Below are positions 59,126-64,000 of a DNA stretch of 64,000 nucleotides, one piece after another; position 1 is the stretch's first letter; each line of letters begins with the position of its first letter. The notes beneath the pieces were generated by a model. It did no database searches. It was not told where the DNA came from and saw only the letters and a program-made list of their open reading frames with translations. The DNA lies in assembly GCA_030762175.1 (NCBI GenBank), contig CM060835.1, forward strand, positions 85,028,001 to 85,092,000, written 5' to 3'. The position numbers were made by a program, and so were the translations under genes. Source of the DNA: Metallyticus violacea. Lineage: Eukaryota > Arthropoda > Insecta > Mantodea > Metallyticidae.

Positions 59126-60834
59126 TGTCAAAATATCTCCTAAATTTTATGCATTTTCCATTAAATGGAACCAATCATCAAAGCCCTGCATCTGCTGTGC
59201 TAAAGGCAGTTCTTCAACGGTATTAATCACAGCTTCAGCGATTCCTTATATTGTTCCCTACAAGAAAAATGAGATAATGTCAGACCAGAACTGGCAGATG
59301 AACCAAGTATCTTTTATTTGTTTCACATCATGGGACAATACATTTTTGTGCTGGAGAATCATCCAGTTTCAAGTTCACAGTACATGCAACTTTTTCCATG
59401 GCTACTGGCATAAATTGGTTCCCCCCCTTTTCAGTTCTTTTTCTCATGAATTTTCTGACATCCTTCCCTAGTATAGAGGTATTGTACCAGACTTCTGAGG
59501 CTGGGCTACCCATAAGGACTACTGCATTATTGCAGTGGAAATGATGAAGTGATATGATTATGTTGGACCAGGGAGATCCTTAAACCTATGGGTACTTAAA
59601 TTTAGTTTGTAGGGATGAGTTATTTAATGATAGTGTAAATGAACTTGGAGTGCATGGCACCTTAAAGCTGTGTATCAGTCATCTTCTCATGGTAAAGAAA
59701 ATTTCCAAAACAAATTTTATAAACACAGCTTGATCTGATCAGGAATCGAACCCAGGACCTCCGGATTAGTAGTAGCTGTAAAAGCTAAGACTAGACCATA
59801 AAGGTGACCTGCAAATTAATATTAACTGAATACTTTCTCCCCTCTGATAAGAACAGAGCAATGAAAGAATGTGGCAGTCATCTTTTTGCCAGTACCTTGT
59901 CCTCATTTTATTTGTAATCTCATTTTTGTCTGGATATATTCATTCTCCCAATAGCTTATTCAAAATAAAGTGGACCAAACTGTGTAGCCAAGGTGATAGG
60001 GCATGAATGCATGAGCAGAAGGTCTGGAATTTGATTCCACCAGGGTCATCCTCCCAGATTGAGATTTTTTCCAGTTTCCTTAATCCTCATAAATAGCAAA
60101 TCCAGGGAGATACCCTAAACTTAGACCTAGAAAACTTCCTTTCTTTTAAAAAAATTATTTTCCAATTCATCATTTCATTTATCATCTAAGTCCACTGCCT
60201 ATGGTGCCTCTGTAGTAAAAATGAGCTTTAAACACAATTTTAAAAAATCAAGTATAAAATCTTTGAGATAGTAAATTTTCCTAATCCTATTAATAATATA
60301 AATGATTGTTTAAATAAATTGTTATTGAGACTGCATTTTTCAGTATGAAAATAATTTTGTGTATTGCATTCCTTTAATTGCAGTAGAATTGAAATCATTG
60401 GTATTTTAACATTTCAGAGACGTTAGAGGCTTAGAGATGATTTATTCAAAAAGAGATTTTTACATAATTGCTTCTTATTTTATAGGCATAATGAAACATC
60501 GTCTGCAATAGCATATTACAAAAGATTCATTACAGCTCTGAAGAAAACTGTATTTAATGCTGAAACTCTGCCTGGAATAGAGATACTTCTAAAAGGACTC
60601 ATGAAAGGAGGCCATGCTCAGAATGAAGAGTTCTGTGAAGTTTTGTCTGAATTATCTAATGCAGTATCAAGGATGAATGAATCAAGTAGTAGGCAAGAGA
60701 ATGGAAAATGGATGGCAAAAGTTGGACATGTGTGGGCTCTTCTGGGATATCTGCAGATCATAATGTACAGCTGTTTGAGTCCAATTGATCCAGTAGAAAA
60801 GAAACGCCTCAAACTTAAATATGTCCAAGAAGAA
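28659..60834 (+). CDS. MDN1: Midasin (MDN1/Rea1), partial gene: 12 internal exons
   Basis: Spliced segment 28659-28812, 40362-40531, 43552-43763, 44837-44994, 46815-47090, 50052-50441, 53926-54232, 55276-55449, 56498-56652, 58064-58464, 58838-59025, 60486-60834. All introns are GT-AG and all phases match, giving 978 uninterrupted codons. Midasin is a very large nuclear AAA+ protein with six dynein-like AAA modules, a long linker, a D/E-rich region and a MIDAS domain; it strips assembly factors from pre-60S particles. Seen here are the latter half of one AAA module (Walker B-like WLLIDNVN, LNALLEPGG, sensor-1-like FLTMDP, then SRAMRNRG) and about 750 residues of linker with blocks recognisable in animal midasins (VQLWPLKEF, ALLGYLQI, LKYVQEE). 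From the family order I infer the module is AAA6. The Walker A exon and everything upstream, and the rest of the linker and the MIDAS domain downstream, are not in the window. No frameshift or stop is seen, so the gene looks functional. Confidence 0.95.
28905..29095 (-). mobile_element. SINE-B copy with expanded poly-T (poly-A on + strand)
   Basis: Read on the minus strand: gaccgacatgggcggtcgaa, then a box B-like ggggtttgatttc, ccatcctccctgac, a T run of about 28 replacing the family's short tttttt, and ttttcctcggttctcataaa. It lies just inside the 11.5-kb MDN1 intron. Confidence 0.75.
29100..29940. other. Unassigned intron sequence
   Basis: Part of the MDN1 intron 28813-40361. No feature recognised. 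Confidence 0.4.
29943..30030 (+). mobile_element. SINE-B head fragment
   Basis: gccacggatggccgaggtcg, then ggactcgtgagcaggagatc and ggggttcgaatcccgcc: a tRNA-Ser/Leu-like head with both A and B boxes, followed by a short gtcctaaatgactgag. The body is lost. Confidence 0.8.
30430..31355 (-). pseudogene. hAT-family transposase relic (ZMYM1-like group)
   Basis: The minus-strand frame from 31351 carries FPHLVPTRWNFSGRLETV, LEDLFEAILESLGEW, FEFKIFPDKY and HFDITHCSKEILKF, the order typical of ZMYM1-like hAT proteins (PTRWNYSSRL ... DF-F ... LQ-K-LDV). After a frameshift come KRRKQHSILTKFKRIYCEIY and YFLELLHYSKFSKFSQEFPE. A further shift leads to SSVERSFSALKRIK (about 30590-30550), the hAT dimerisation motif. 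It is thus almost complete from the DDE region to the C-terminus but has several breaks. The N-terminal zinc fingers are not seen. Confidence 0.88.
31360..31875. other. Unassigned intron sequence, possibly more hAT relic
   Basis: Lies directly upstream (in element sense) of the hAT relic, so it probably holds decayed N-terminal hAT sequence; I could not align it convincingly. Confidence 0.3.
31885..32135 (+). mobile_element. SINE-B, full-length with 9-bp target duplication
   Basis: Head cacgggtggccgaagtcgtt with box B gagttcgaatcccgcc; body ggttttttcctggttttcct, ttcccaatatatcatttcat and cacctgtggtgtctctgtag; end gcgttaaacaccattcattc. Flanked by the direct repeat gcaattgcc at 31876-31884 and 32136-32144. 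The tRNA-like head belongs to the long-variable-arm Ser/Leu type. This is the best copy to define family B. Confidence 0.88.
32145..33080. other. Unassigned intron sequence
   Basis: No feature recognised. AT-rich in the right half. At 33085-33122 a phrase caccttttcaaggtaaggg matches the flank of the 23165 SINE-C copy and may be a fragment. Confidence 0.35.
33551..33722 (+). pseudogene. ZMYM1-like hAT fragment
   Basis: Plus strand: ccacatcttgttcccacaag corresponds to PHLVPTR. After frame changes YHNQLEDLIEAMLESPGEWT, then VIRRADGFLAKL. This matches the same region of the minus-strand hAT relic at 31351-31150, so two members of one family lie in opposite orientation 2.2 kb apart. It abuts the end of the P-type transposase relic. 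Confidence 0.85.
33735..35670 (-). pseudogene. P-element-type transposase relic (THAP9-related)
   Basis: Minus strand, N- to C-terminal: a coiled-coil-like region with EEEEEES near 35395, then a decayed YFDE segment (about 35020). AAVCDQGSTNRSALKTLGKR follows (34800-34740) with YGVPHLLKSMRNHFLKYG (34680-34630). VRVSLAAHIFSKAMSSTI starts at 34490, and LNQDGLENFFVVIRQHGG then NNNPTC lie at 34150-34070. A C-terminal YVSGYFDKCLL...CKDC follows at 33830-33780. This is the order in P-element transposase and vertebrate THAP9 (D-E-V, CDQGSTN, VPHLLK, LNQD-LENFF). Frameshifts and stops inactivate it. The THAP domain is not seen. Confidence 0.9.
35675..36285. other. Unassigned intron sequence
   Basis: No recognised feature; possibly the 5' part of the P-type element. 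Confidence 0.35.
36290..36344. repeat. Inverted repeat: 26-bp arms, 3-nt spacer
   Basis: Arms 36290-36315 and 36319-36344 with one mismatch; spacer cgc. Would form a stable RNA or DNA hairpin inside the MDN1 intron. Confidence 0.95.
36962..37851 (-). mobile_element. TIR element with tRNA-like module, copy B
   Basis: TIRs gttagcccctgtataaattc (left) and the inverse of the right end gttagcccccgtacaaattc, continuing to cactcaactgctg, about 45 bp. In inverse orientation it contains all blocks of copy A (27034-27703): tgcccgag, gtagtgactagc-type, the tRNA-like gcaatagcg...gggctcgaacact, tgccacaattacaa sub-repeats, and tataaatggatagagacggg (plus strand). It is longer than copy A by extra sub-repeat units and by a SINE-B tail inserted at about 37203-37255. 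Confidence 0.8.
37857..37914. repeat. Perfect hairpin: 27-bp arms, 4-nt loop
   Basis: Arms 37857-37883 and 37888-37914 are exact inverse copies; loop taat. It sits six bases beyond the right end of copy B, and its outer sequence gtttac/gtaaac resembles the flank of that TIR. Confidence 0.97.
37920..38630. other. Unassigned intron sequence
   Basis: No feature recognised. Confidence 0.35.
38635..38685. repeat. Inverted repeat with internal duplication
   Basis: Arms ccaaaatgacaaatgca (38635-38651) and its inverse (38669-38685). Between them the unit atgacaaatgc is repeated once more. It lies 80 bp upstream of a truncated SINE-A. Confidence 0.9.
38764..38977 (+). mobile_element. SINE-A copy, 5' truncated
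   Basis: From ggggcgtaaaaatcctaagt through gtcgtacatttacggcacg, cgaggcctctgagc-type, ttgtcggccgtttcacgccc, ctgatgacctgagatgttaa and a ccataaataaataaatcaa tail. It is the best preserved body of family A. The head is missing. Confidence 0.9.
38985..39105 (-). mobile_element. SINE-A copy, internally deleted
   Basis: On the minus strand a tRNA-like head (ttggtggtctagtggtaacc) joins directly to the aagtatggcttcctt part of the body. It forms a +/-/+ cluster with the copies at 38764 and 39335. Confidence 0.65.
39335..39611 (+). mobile_element. SINE-A copy with head and G tract
   Basis: Head gtggtgttctattggtaacc, box B gggttcaatccc, an 11-G run (39417-39427), then the family body to ctgatgacctgagatgttaa and agagcgtccg. 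Defines the head-to-body junction of family A. Confidence 0.88.
39615..40355. other. Unassigned intron sequence
   Basis: No gene or TE recognised; T-rich before the next MDN1 exon. Confidence 0.4.
40362..40531 (+). CDS. MDN1: MDN1 exon b (AAA module, leads to Walker B)
   Basis: Acceptor attgaaag just before AGCAAAACTGG, with a weak pyrimidine tract; donor gtaaat. 170 bp, residues about 52-108 of the spliced segment. It holds a Gln/Leu-rich helix (LQMLLQLLPMLPSGDEQQYL), then GGKFRWVDSILVK, the conserved segment in front of Walker B in midasin AAA modules (FEWVDS-type). It ends in phase 0 at AAG. Upstream lies a poly-T run (40267-40284). Confidence 0.92.
40532..43551. other. MDN1 intron, 3.0 kb
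   Basis: No TE protein recognised. Strongly T-rich in parts. It contains the tandem duplication described separately. Confidence 0.7.
43263..43422. repeat. Tandem duplication, two 75-bp units
   Basis: 43263-43337 and 43348-43422 start ctcartaaatattaa and end gctgaattttactgtag, with few differences and a 10-bp spacer. Ends 129 bp before the Walker B exon. Confidence 0.9.
43552..43763 (+). CDS. MDN1: MDN1 exon c (Walker B and sensor 1)
   Basis: Acceptor tttccatttag, donor gtaaac; 212 bp. It encodes ALRDGCWLLIDNVNLCTPAV and onward: a Walker B-type hydrophobic strand ending in Asp, then LDRLNALLEPGG, LTIGERG and FRLFLTMDP (sensor-1 region), ending EIS plus the first two bases of Arg. This is the best conserved part of midasin AAA modules and the firmest evidence for the gene identity. 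The usual Walker B Glu position is Asn-Val-Asn here (DNVN), as in animal midasins. Confidence 0.97.
44086..44390 (+). mobile_element. SINE-A copy, full length, diverged
   Basis: Head tggtcctggtgatgtaatgg, decayed box B, ttttttggggtgtaaaaatc, then body and ctgatgacctgagatgttaa end with an ataaaccaaataaaa tail. Lies in the MDN1 intron 43764-44836. More substitutions than the 38764 copy. Confidence 0.88.
44514..44546. repeat. Perfect inverted repeat, 14-bp arms
   Basis: tactatgtattaag (44514-44527) and its inverse (44533-44546) around atttc. Confidence 0.9.
44837..44994 (+). CDS. MDN1: MDN1 exon d (RNR motif, end of AAA module)
   Basis: Acceptor gttttcag, donor gtatgt; 158 bp. The split Arg codon AG/G completes SRAMRNRGVEIFL, the conserved RNR block closing each midasin AAA module. 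It continues with LDARALLAQQGL and LALH-like LLCLHRDITQ, matching the start of the linker. Ends after one base of a codon (C), which joins GA of the next exon to give Arg. Confidence 0.96.
44995..46814. other. MDN1 intron, 1.8 kb
   Basis: Contains a short (TA)n at about 45299-45316 and the hairpin 46567-46609; otherwise nothing recognised. Confidence 0.7.
46567..46609. repeat. Perfect inverted repeat, 19-bp arms, 5-nt loop
   Basis: gaattcatttaaaactgaa at 46567-46585, inverse at 46591-46609, loop gcagt. Lies 206 bp upstream of MDN1 exon e. Confidence 0.95.
46815..47090 (+). CDS. MDN1: MDN1 exon e (start of linker)
   Basis: Acceptor attttatag, donor gtaaca; 276 bp, residues about 231-323. Begins VERIAQLLQAAYLLSQQALR, then SACNEVYQSEHVY, which parallels the helical repeat following AAA6 in animal midasins. 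A Ser/Pro/Ala-rich stretch (SAPPAPMSLSAQS) follows. Ends after the first base of Gly. Confidence 0.9.
47745..48042 (-). mobile_element. SINE-A copy with perfect 13-bp target duplication
   Basis: Direct repeats gtaatttgaagta at 47732-47744 and 48042-48054 flank the element. On the minus strand: head cagtcctggtggtgcagtgg, box B gggtttgattcc, a 14-C/G tract (47944-47957), body, and an end with caaatcaatcaa. The intact duplication shows a true retrotransposition into the MDN1 intron. Confidence 0.93.
48205..49205 (+). pseudogene. LINE 3' end (CR1/Jockey-like)
   Basis: In shifting frames: LGVVIDSNL, HVAKTCIKLSSLIHTFKRLN, then ILMQSIVMPLFNYSDCLLTD (about 48350-48410). Later an H-L-T-hydrophobic segment, then LFWNALPWDVRDCQTSRTFQ (about 48655-48715). 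These match the region after the RT domain in CR1/Jockey-like proteins (LG-x-D-L-W--HV ... L--LI-Y-D-C ... LWNSLP--IR). The 3' UTR ends near 49200 with gagaaggcctaatggctctg followed by acagaataaataaa. Confidence 0.8.
49210..50050. other. MDN1 intron remainder
   Basis: AT-rich, no recognised feature. Confidence 0.5.
50052..50441 (+). CDS. MDN1: MDN1 exon f (linker)
   Basis: 390 bp, residues about 324-453. The start is chosen at 50052 (after ...atcctaag) because the previous exon leaves one base and only this acceptor keeps frame; the nearby tttgcag acceptor (exon from 50060) would break it. It encodes helical linker sequence including TLRHRWLDILFAKDK and LPWDLRHLPELL. Donor ag/gtaagt is consensus. 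Confidence 0.9.
50490..50900 (-). pseudogene. Probable mariner-related relic
   Basis: On the minus strand near 50670-50580 an open run NVINCVLNAVFKEEFS followed by AFQHLYEHSKAC resembles the C-terminal helix of mariner-related transposases, in which F-x-x-L-x-x-R-x-x-K-C-V is common. The upstream text (element sense 5') looks like the PDL... region but is badly eroded. No TIR confirmed. Confidence 0.35.
50905..53555. other. MDN1 intron sequence
   Basis: AT-rich. No gene or TE protein recognised over this interval. Confidence 0.5.
53558..53719. repeat. Near-perfect palindrome, about 80-bp arms, 1-nt centre
   Basis: Arms extend from aatcttattttga (53558) to its inverse ending at 53719. They pair without error except for one 3-nt indel near 53616. 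The centre is at 53640 (acacacaGtgtgtgt). The direct repeat gttgcaggaaa flanks the structure (53549 and 53753). Located 206 bp upstream of MDN1 exon g. Confidence 0.95.
53926..54232 (+). CDS. MDN1: MDN1 exon g (linker)
   Basis: Acceptor gattgttacag, donor gtaagt; 307 bp, residues about 454-555. Encodes RMGEEVTAHAVVTCFVPFLN, LPWRFHLAALGDIPL and LTVHYKWLFKWTIPVLQRML, a pattern like the LRWRDRFW...LALHWHWVLKHLV block of vertebrate midasin. Ends after CT of a Leu codon completed by G in the next exon. Confidence 0.92.
54233..55275. other. MDN1 intron, 1.0 kb
   Basis: Contains the pyrimidine tract 54920-55111; the remainder shows no feature. Confidence 0.7.
54920..55111 (+). repeat. (GTT)n(CTT)n(CCT)n tract
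   Basis: Order: tcctcctcc, then (GTT)n 54935-54965, (CTT)n about 54966-55036, then mixed ctcctc/cttctt to 55111. Nearly pure pyrimidine for about 145 bp on the sense strand. Open frames through it are low-complexity artefacts. Confidence 0.97.
55276..55449 (+). CDS. MDN1: MDN1 exon h (linker)
   Basis: Acceptor attttaacag, donor gtaaag; 174 bp, residues about 556-613. Lys-rich amphipathic helix KKVKKFELTLKTI, then GKNVRSLMGQPSPRSTVECA, matching the LQKFLGRPFPFKDKLVVECF region of vertebrate midasin. A 190-bp pyrimidine tract ends about 165 bp upstream of the acceptor. Confidence 0.92.
55935..56165 (-). pseudogene. LINE C-terminal fragment
   Basis: Minus strand: RATILSYINKEDTEICPMCG, EMDIPDIVY, stop, NVMKLGYREKSPLEKW. 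The C-x2-C followed by a hydrophobic stretch resembles the C-terminal zinc-knuckle region found in several LINE clades, but the remaining metal ligands are not clear. Confidence 0.4.
56498..56652 (+). CDS. MDN1: MDN1 exon i (linker)
   Basis: 155 bp, residues about 614-665. The acceptor is tttaattacag at 56497; the second AG eight bases later (ttttcag) would create AGA-TGA and is excluded. Encodes FSDDLCIWQEGKPSWKACVA and VQAWQKLVSAYLTLLKDGD. Donor gtaatt; ends after one base of Gly/Val. Confidence 0.9.
56653..58063. other. MDN1 intron, 1.4 kb
   Basis: Holds a 13-G run at 57216-57228. No TE protein recognised. Confidence 0.6.
57216..57228 (+). repeat. G homopolymer (13)
   Basis: Preceded by ttattattttt; outside any SINE I can recognise. 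Confidence 0.95.
58064..58464 (+). CDS. MDN1: MDN1 exon j (linker)
   Basis: Acceptor tatctttccag, donor cag/gtattc; 401 bp, the longest exon here, residues about 666-799. Encodes VKSSIAEVKMYLNALKL, then VTAVQLWPLKEFIVLLLSS, which parallels TRSVQLWPAMEYLAMLW in vertebrate midasin, then PKMWLTWGSETGEDQIEV, parallel to EYWLMWNPLPG. Ends in phase 0 at VKQ. Confidence 0.95.
58838..59025 (+). CDS. MDN1: MDN1 exon k (linker)
   Basis: Acceptor atatttgcag, donor gtaata; 188 bp, residues about 800-861. Encodes VDNPLHSPALTVIATNLLLP and ATLGSMKLRVQQLNILKQFL then WRNMSSL, which corresponds to the TLGEWVERTQQLQDISSMLWTNM block. The intron before it is only 373 bp, the shortest here. Confidence 0.93.
59091..59121. 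repeat. (TC)n microsatellite
   Basis: About 15 TC units, 65 bp after the donor of exon k. Confidence 0.95.
59125..59630. other. MDN1 intron sequence, possibly transposase-derived
   Basis: The composition of 59160-59515 (tggaaccaatcatcaaagcc, a minus-strand reading near ctggggagaatcatccagtt) has the look of an old TE, but no motif could be fixed. Confidence 0.3.
59635..59815 (-). mobile_element. SINE-C copy
   Basis: Minus strand: head tttatggtctagtcttagct, box B gggttcgattcc, and body with gatacacagctttaaggtgc matching the cgatagctttaaagcgcc of the 15769 copy. Lies in the MDN1 intron 59026-60485. Confidence 0.75.
59965..60230 (+). mobile_element. SINE-B copy
   Basis: Head gtgtagccaaggtgataggg with decayed box B ggaatttgattcc, then catcctcccagattgagatt, ttttccagtttccttaatcc, cagggagataccctaaactt, ttccaattcatcatttcatt and ctatggtgcctctgtagtaa. 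Same order as the 31885 copy but more diverged. Confidence 0.82.
60486..60834 (+). CDS. MDN1: MDN1 exon l (linker, last exon visible)
   Basis: Acceptor tattttatag, donor gaa/gtgagt; 349 bp, residues about 862-978. Encodes HNETSSAIAYYKRFITALKK, then WALLGYLQIIMYSCLSPIDP and KKRLKLKYVQEE, parallel to the LLQIQTWLPQARFDPAVKREYKLNYVKEE region. Ends in phase 0. The following exon is not recognisable before 64000. Confidence 0.94.
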
Positions 60835-61400
60835 GTGAGTATATCTAGTGGTTTGAGAGCAGTTGAAGTTCTGTATGTAAATATTTGAACCTGCTATATG
60901 TGGCAGTATAAGTTATCACCAAATCTCGAATTCTTAAATAAGTAAATATTTTTTTTGCATTACTAATATTTATGGCTCTGATTTATAAGTTGTAGTTTTA
61001 GCAATGCAGTTTTTACTATAAAACTTAAACTTCAGCTGCTTTGAATGTTTTGGTTTGTATTCATATGCATGCCTCTTGTGTTTATGTTCATTTATTACAG
61101 TTTTTCTTTGCCTTGCACTTCCTAGAGTTTCATATCGTGTGGCTAACTCAGCAATATTGCCTCACACAATCTTAACAGTAACATTTATATAATCTTATAA
61201 ATATCCTTGCTCTGAATTTCTCTAGTGCATGCATGTTATTTTATCAATTGTGATTATACTTTGCCTTACATGGACCAGTGTTCCTTATCACTGATTTCTG
61301 TTTATGACTCAACAATGTACTTGAGTCAAGATCACTTAGTTCCAGTTCATTTCTGGTGTTGTAACATGGAAGTTTTCACAGTTACATTCTTTTAGTGTGC
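60835..61400. other. MDN1 intron sequence
   Basis: No feature recognised after the gtgagt donor at 60835. Confidence 0.5.
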
Positions 61401-61407
61401 CTTAACA

Positions 61408-62425
61408 ATGTCCAAAGCAAAAATAAAAACAAGTTATCATTAGCAGCAATACACTGCATTTAAGGATATTTTTGGTTCAGATAGATGTGTTCTCTGATGC
61501 GAACCTTGCAAGAAAGCAACAGAAGTTGAACAGTGGTCTCAAGTCACACAACACCTAACTGGCAACAAACACATAACTGCAGTTTCATGCATGATGAAGA
61601 AATAATCAAAGTGGTCAAGTTCCAGATCATTTGCAGGCCATTCTAAATTTTCAATTTATTATGCAAATGCATATAAGGCATTTGTGTCAGTAGACAAGTT
61701 TCTCACTAATATTCATATACAAGAACTACTGAAAGAACAAATGTATAACTACTGAAGAGTCTGCTTTAAGAAAAAATTATCTTCCAAAGTCTTATAAAGA
61801 AACTAGAACAAATTGTTAAATTTATGAAAATGAACTAACTGGGTTAATTCAGATGAAACTTCATAATCTCTCAGCAGGAAAGTTTGGAATGTCATTTTTG
61901 GAGTATGAAAACATGATGAAGCAATTTCAAAGAAATGTTTTCTGTTAATTTATCAAAAACTTATTGTTGAGAACCACATGACAGCTACAAGAGTATTTAA
62001 TAAAGCAGTGCTATTGATGGATGCTGCAGCATACATGAAGAAGGCAATGCTTATCTGAAAATGATTTATGTTACATGTATTGCACATGAATTATCAAAAA
62101 AATTAAAACTGTATATAAATTTATTTTTAATGGGAAAGGGGGGAAATTTTTTGAAAGTAATTCACACATTCAAGGGTAAAAATTCTAACAAACTCCTACT
62201 CTTATGTAATCAATTTGCTTACACTAAGTACAATATAATTCTAACAAACTGTTGCTACCCACACTGGTATTAATGTGATAAGAGAACTTGGCTTGATGCA
62301 ATACAGTATTATGCAGAGCATTTTTATGGTTTTGTCTGTGTTGTTAATGAACTGAACAGAAATTTTTGCACTTTCAATTTTAATTTTTCAGGAAATGTTA
62401 AGTGATATAGTGTTAAAAACCTCAT
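61408..62425 (+). pseudogene. hAT transposase relic (CGGBP1-like group)
   Basis: From an ATG at 61408: CEPCKKATEVEQWSQVTQHL then TGNKHITAV, an N-terminal BED-like segment of CGGBP1-related hAT proteins. AYKAFVSVDKFLTNIHIQEL follows (about 61670-61730). MIYVTCIAHELSKK (62062-62105) matches the LTCLAHGLHR-type motif, and WLDAIQYYAEHFYGFVCVVN (about 62290-62345) matches TRWGTWL-AV-YYA. Many stops and frame changes. The C-terminal dimerisation region is not seen. Lies in the MDN1 intron after exon l. Confidence 0.8.
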
Positions 62426-62429
62426 AGGG

Positions 62430-64000
62430 TTTAGGATTCTGACCCACTCACATGCTCTGGTGTGAGCTCTGCAGACCCTTCTTTTGATATTTCTCATGTT
62501 ATTTAAAATATACCACCAGACATCCGAGCCTCTCCCTTCTGAGAGTTATCTGAATGGGTTCAACTCAGTGTGGCAGTATGTTCCCCTGACTCCATAGTAA
62601 TTGGCTACACTGTGATGAATTGCCTACAAATGCTTGCATTACCTACCTGCAGAATTGGAAAGACTGATGCTAGATTAGGCCACCTTACTAGTTAAAGAAG
62701 GTGGTACTGGTAACCTAGCAAGAAGGCAAAGGCACATGTGAGCAGTGTATCTGCTTCCACCATGTTGGTTTTGGAAACAAGGTGCCGACCTAAGGTCAAA
62801 CTCACCAGAAGGGTGGCAGGGGAGAAAATTGAACTATTGAAAAATTACTTGGCATATATGTCTACTAACCTCAGTTTCCTTTGCAGTACAATTGCAAAAC
62901 ATGAAATGGATGGAATCCTTGTGTCAGAAAAATCATAACAGTCCTATAAATGTAAAGCACAAGATGTTAGAAAGAGTTGTGGATTTCACAGTATAATTCA
63001 AATTTCAAATGTGTGGATGAACAGCAAGAAAAGAATATTGATGTGAATGTGAGTGGCATGTCCAGCTTTAAATTTACCAGCCAGACTTCTTATGATATGT
63101 GATCCTCATTTTTCAATATGAGTCATTGTTTTATGATAACTGTTATTTAGATGGATAACATGAGAATGACTCTCACTGTACATTGAATCCTTCAGCAATT
63201 GGTAAGGTGTGGTATAAATTATATTGATCTGGGACATATGCTGTTTGCATGTTTATATTATAAAAGATTTCAAATATAATTAAATTTAATTAAGATTATT
63301 TGTGATTGACTCCAACTACACAATCTTATTGGCTCCACTTATTTATATGTAGAACATGTTTTGCAGGCCATTGTCTGCATTCTCAGCTGTCAACTGCTAG
63401 ATTATTTACAGTGTTCCTTTAGGGATGCATATTCTGCTCTGGTGCAGGTAATCTCTAGAAGTGTTGAAAGTTCATTTATCTGTCTGAATTTATAAATGTA
63501 AATTTTCTCTCAGTTTTCTCTGTAAATCCCTGTGCTGACTAATAATTTTATTTTTTTAACTGTGTCATGGTTTTCTGTTGAGAAATGAGATGCTACCACT
63601 GATTTTTCCATTTATTTATATTTTTTGTAACTGTAGAGTTCTTTTAATTGTTGTTTCTCTCATTATAGACTTTTTTTATTCTCCACGTTTTATTTTGGTA
63701 AATGCCTGCTTTTTTTCTCAGATGGAATAAAATTTCTGCCTATTGAACTTCTGTACTTTTTTGTGAACTAGTTCTTTGCTAAAGCCATTATTTCTATTTG
63801 CCTATATTCTTTGAAGAATTCTTCCTTGTTAATTAATGGGAAGGTAAACAAGCTAAAATTTGTGTGTGTTTGTTTTGTTTTGTTTTTGTTTGTTTTTTGT
63901 TTTTTTGTTTTTTTTAATAAGTTCCTCATTCTTGAACTCTTACTTTTTGTGAACTAGTTCTTGCTAAAGCCATTTTTAATTGCTGTTCTTTCTTTGTGCT
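62430..64000. other. Unassigned, presumed MDN1 intron
   Basis: No next MDN1 exon recognised. A 34-bp phrase with gtgaactagttctt and gctaaagccat occurs at about 63759-63792 and again at 63942-63975. Between them lies a (TTTTG)n-rich tract (about 63860-63915). An open stretch at 62738-62938 (RCRPKVKLTRRVAGEKIELL) is not recognised and may be TE-derived. Confidence 0.4.

Overview
The window is AT-rich, intron-rich eukaryotic DNA. It has one confidently recognised protein-coding gene, the middle part of midasin (MDN1/Rea1, the dynein-like AAA+ remodeller of 60S pre-ribosomes) on the + strand. The rest is mostly transposable-element (TE) debris. The TE mix (many mariner relics, hAT and P-type transposase relics, several tRNA-derived SINE families, CR1/Jockey-like LINE tails) points to an insect. 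The large introns and this repeat spectrum suggest a hemimetabolous or polyneopteran species such as a cockroach or termite, but that placement is a low-confidence inference.

Layout. From 1 to 28.6 kb I find no exon I trust. This part holds mariner-type relics at 0.5-1.5, 2.6-3.9, 5.9-7.1, 7.7-8.2, 10.0-10.8, 16.1-16.9 and 25.6-26.3 kb, a long-TIR foldback element (11.0-11.6 kb) and a 245-bp MITE (11.9 kb). It also holds a relic of a repeat-derived protein (17.9-18.5 kb), a perfect 131-bp-arm palindrome (21.8-22.1 kb) and a LINE reverse transcriptase relic (24.4-25.5 kb). At 28,659 the first visible MDN1 exon begins. It is bracketed by two inverted copies of an unusual TIR element with a tRNA-like module (27.0-27.7 and 37.0-37.9 kb). 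The 11.5-kb intron after it contains a ZMYM1-like hAT relic, a P-element transposase relic, SINEs and short hairpins.

From 40.4 to 60.8 kb eleven more MDN1 exons follow at ordinary spacing. The 12 exons total 2,934 bp (978 codons) and every splice phase joins correctly. They encode the second half of the last AAA module (Walker B, sensor 1 and RNR motifs) and then the first part of the long linker. The gene is incomplete at both ends. After the last exon a CGGBP1-like hAT relic (61.4-62.4 kb) lies in the next intron.

Three tRNA-derived SINE families recur, called A, B and C here. One SINE-A copy has a perfect 13-bp target duplication inside an MDN1 intron and one SINE-B copy has a 9-bp one. 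The most unusual structural signals are the short-spacer perfect palindromes, the TIR/tRNA-like hybrid element, and the many long G/C homopolymers, several of them inside SINEs. I found no CRISPR array, operon or intact non-coding RNA gene, and nothing that I can defend as a new multi-gene system.
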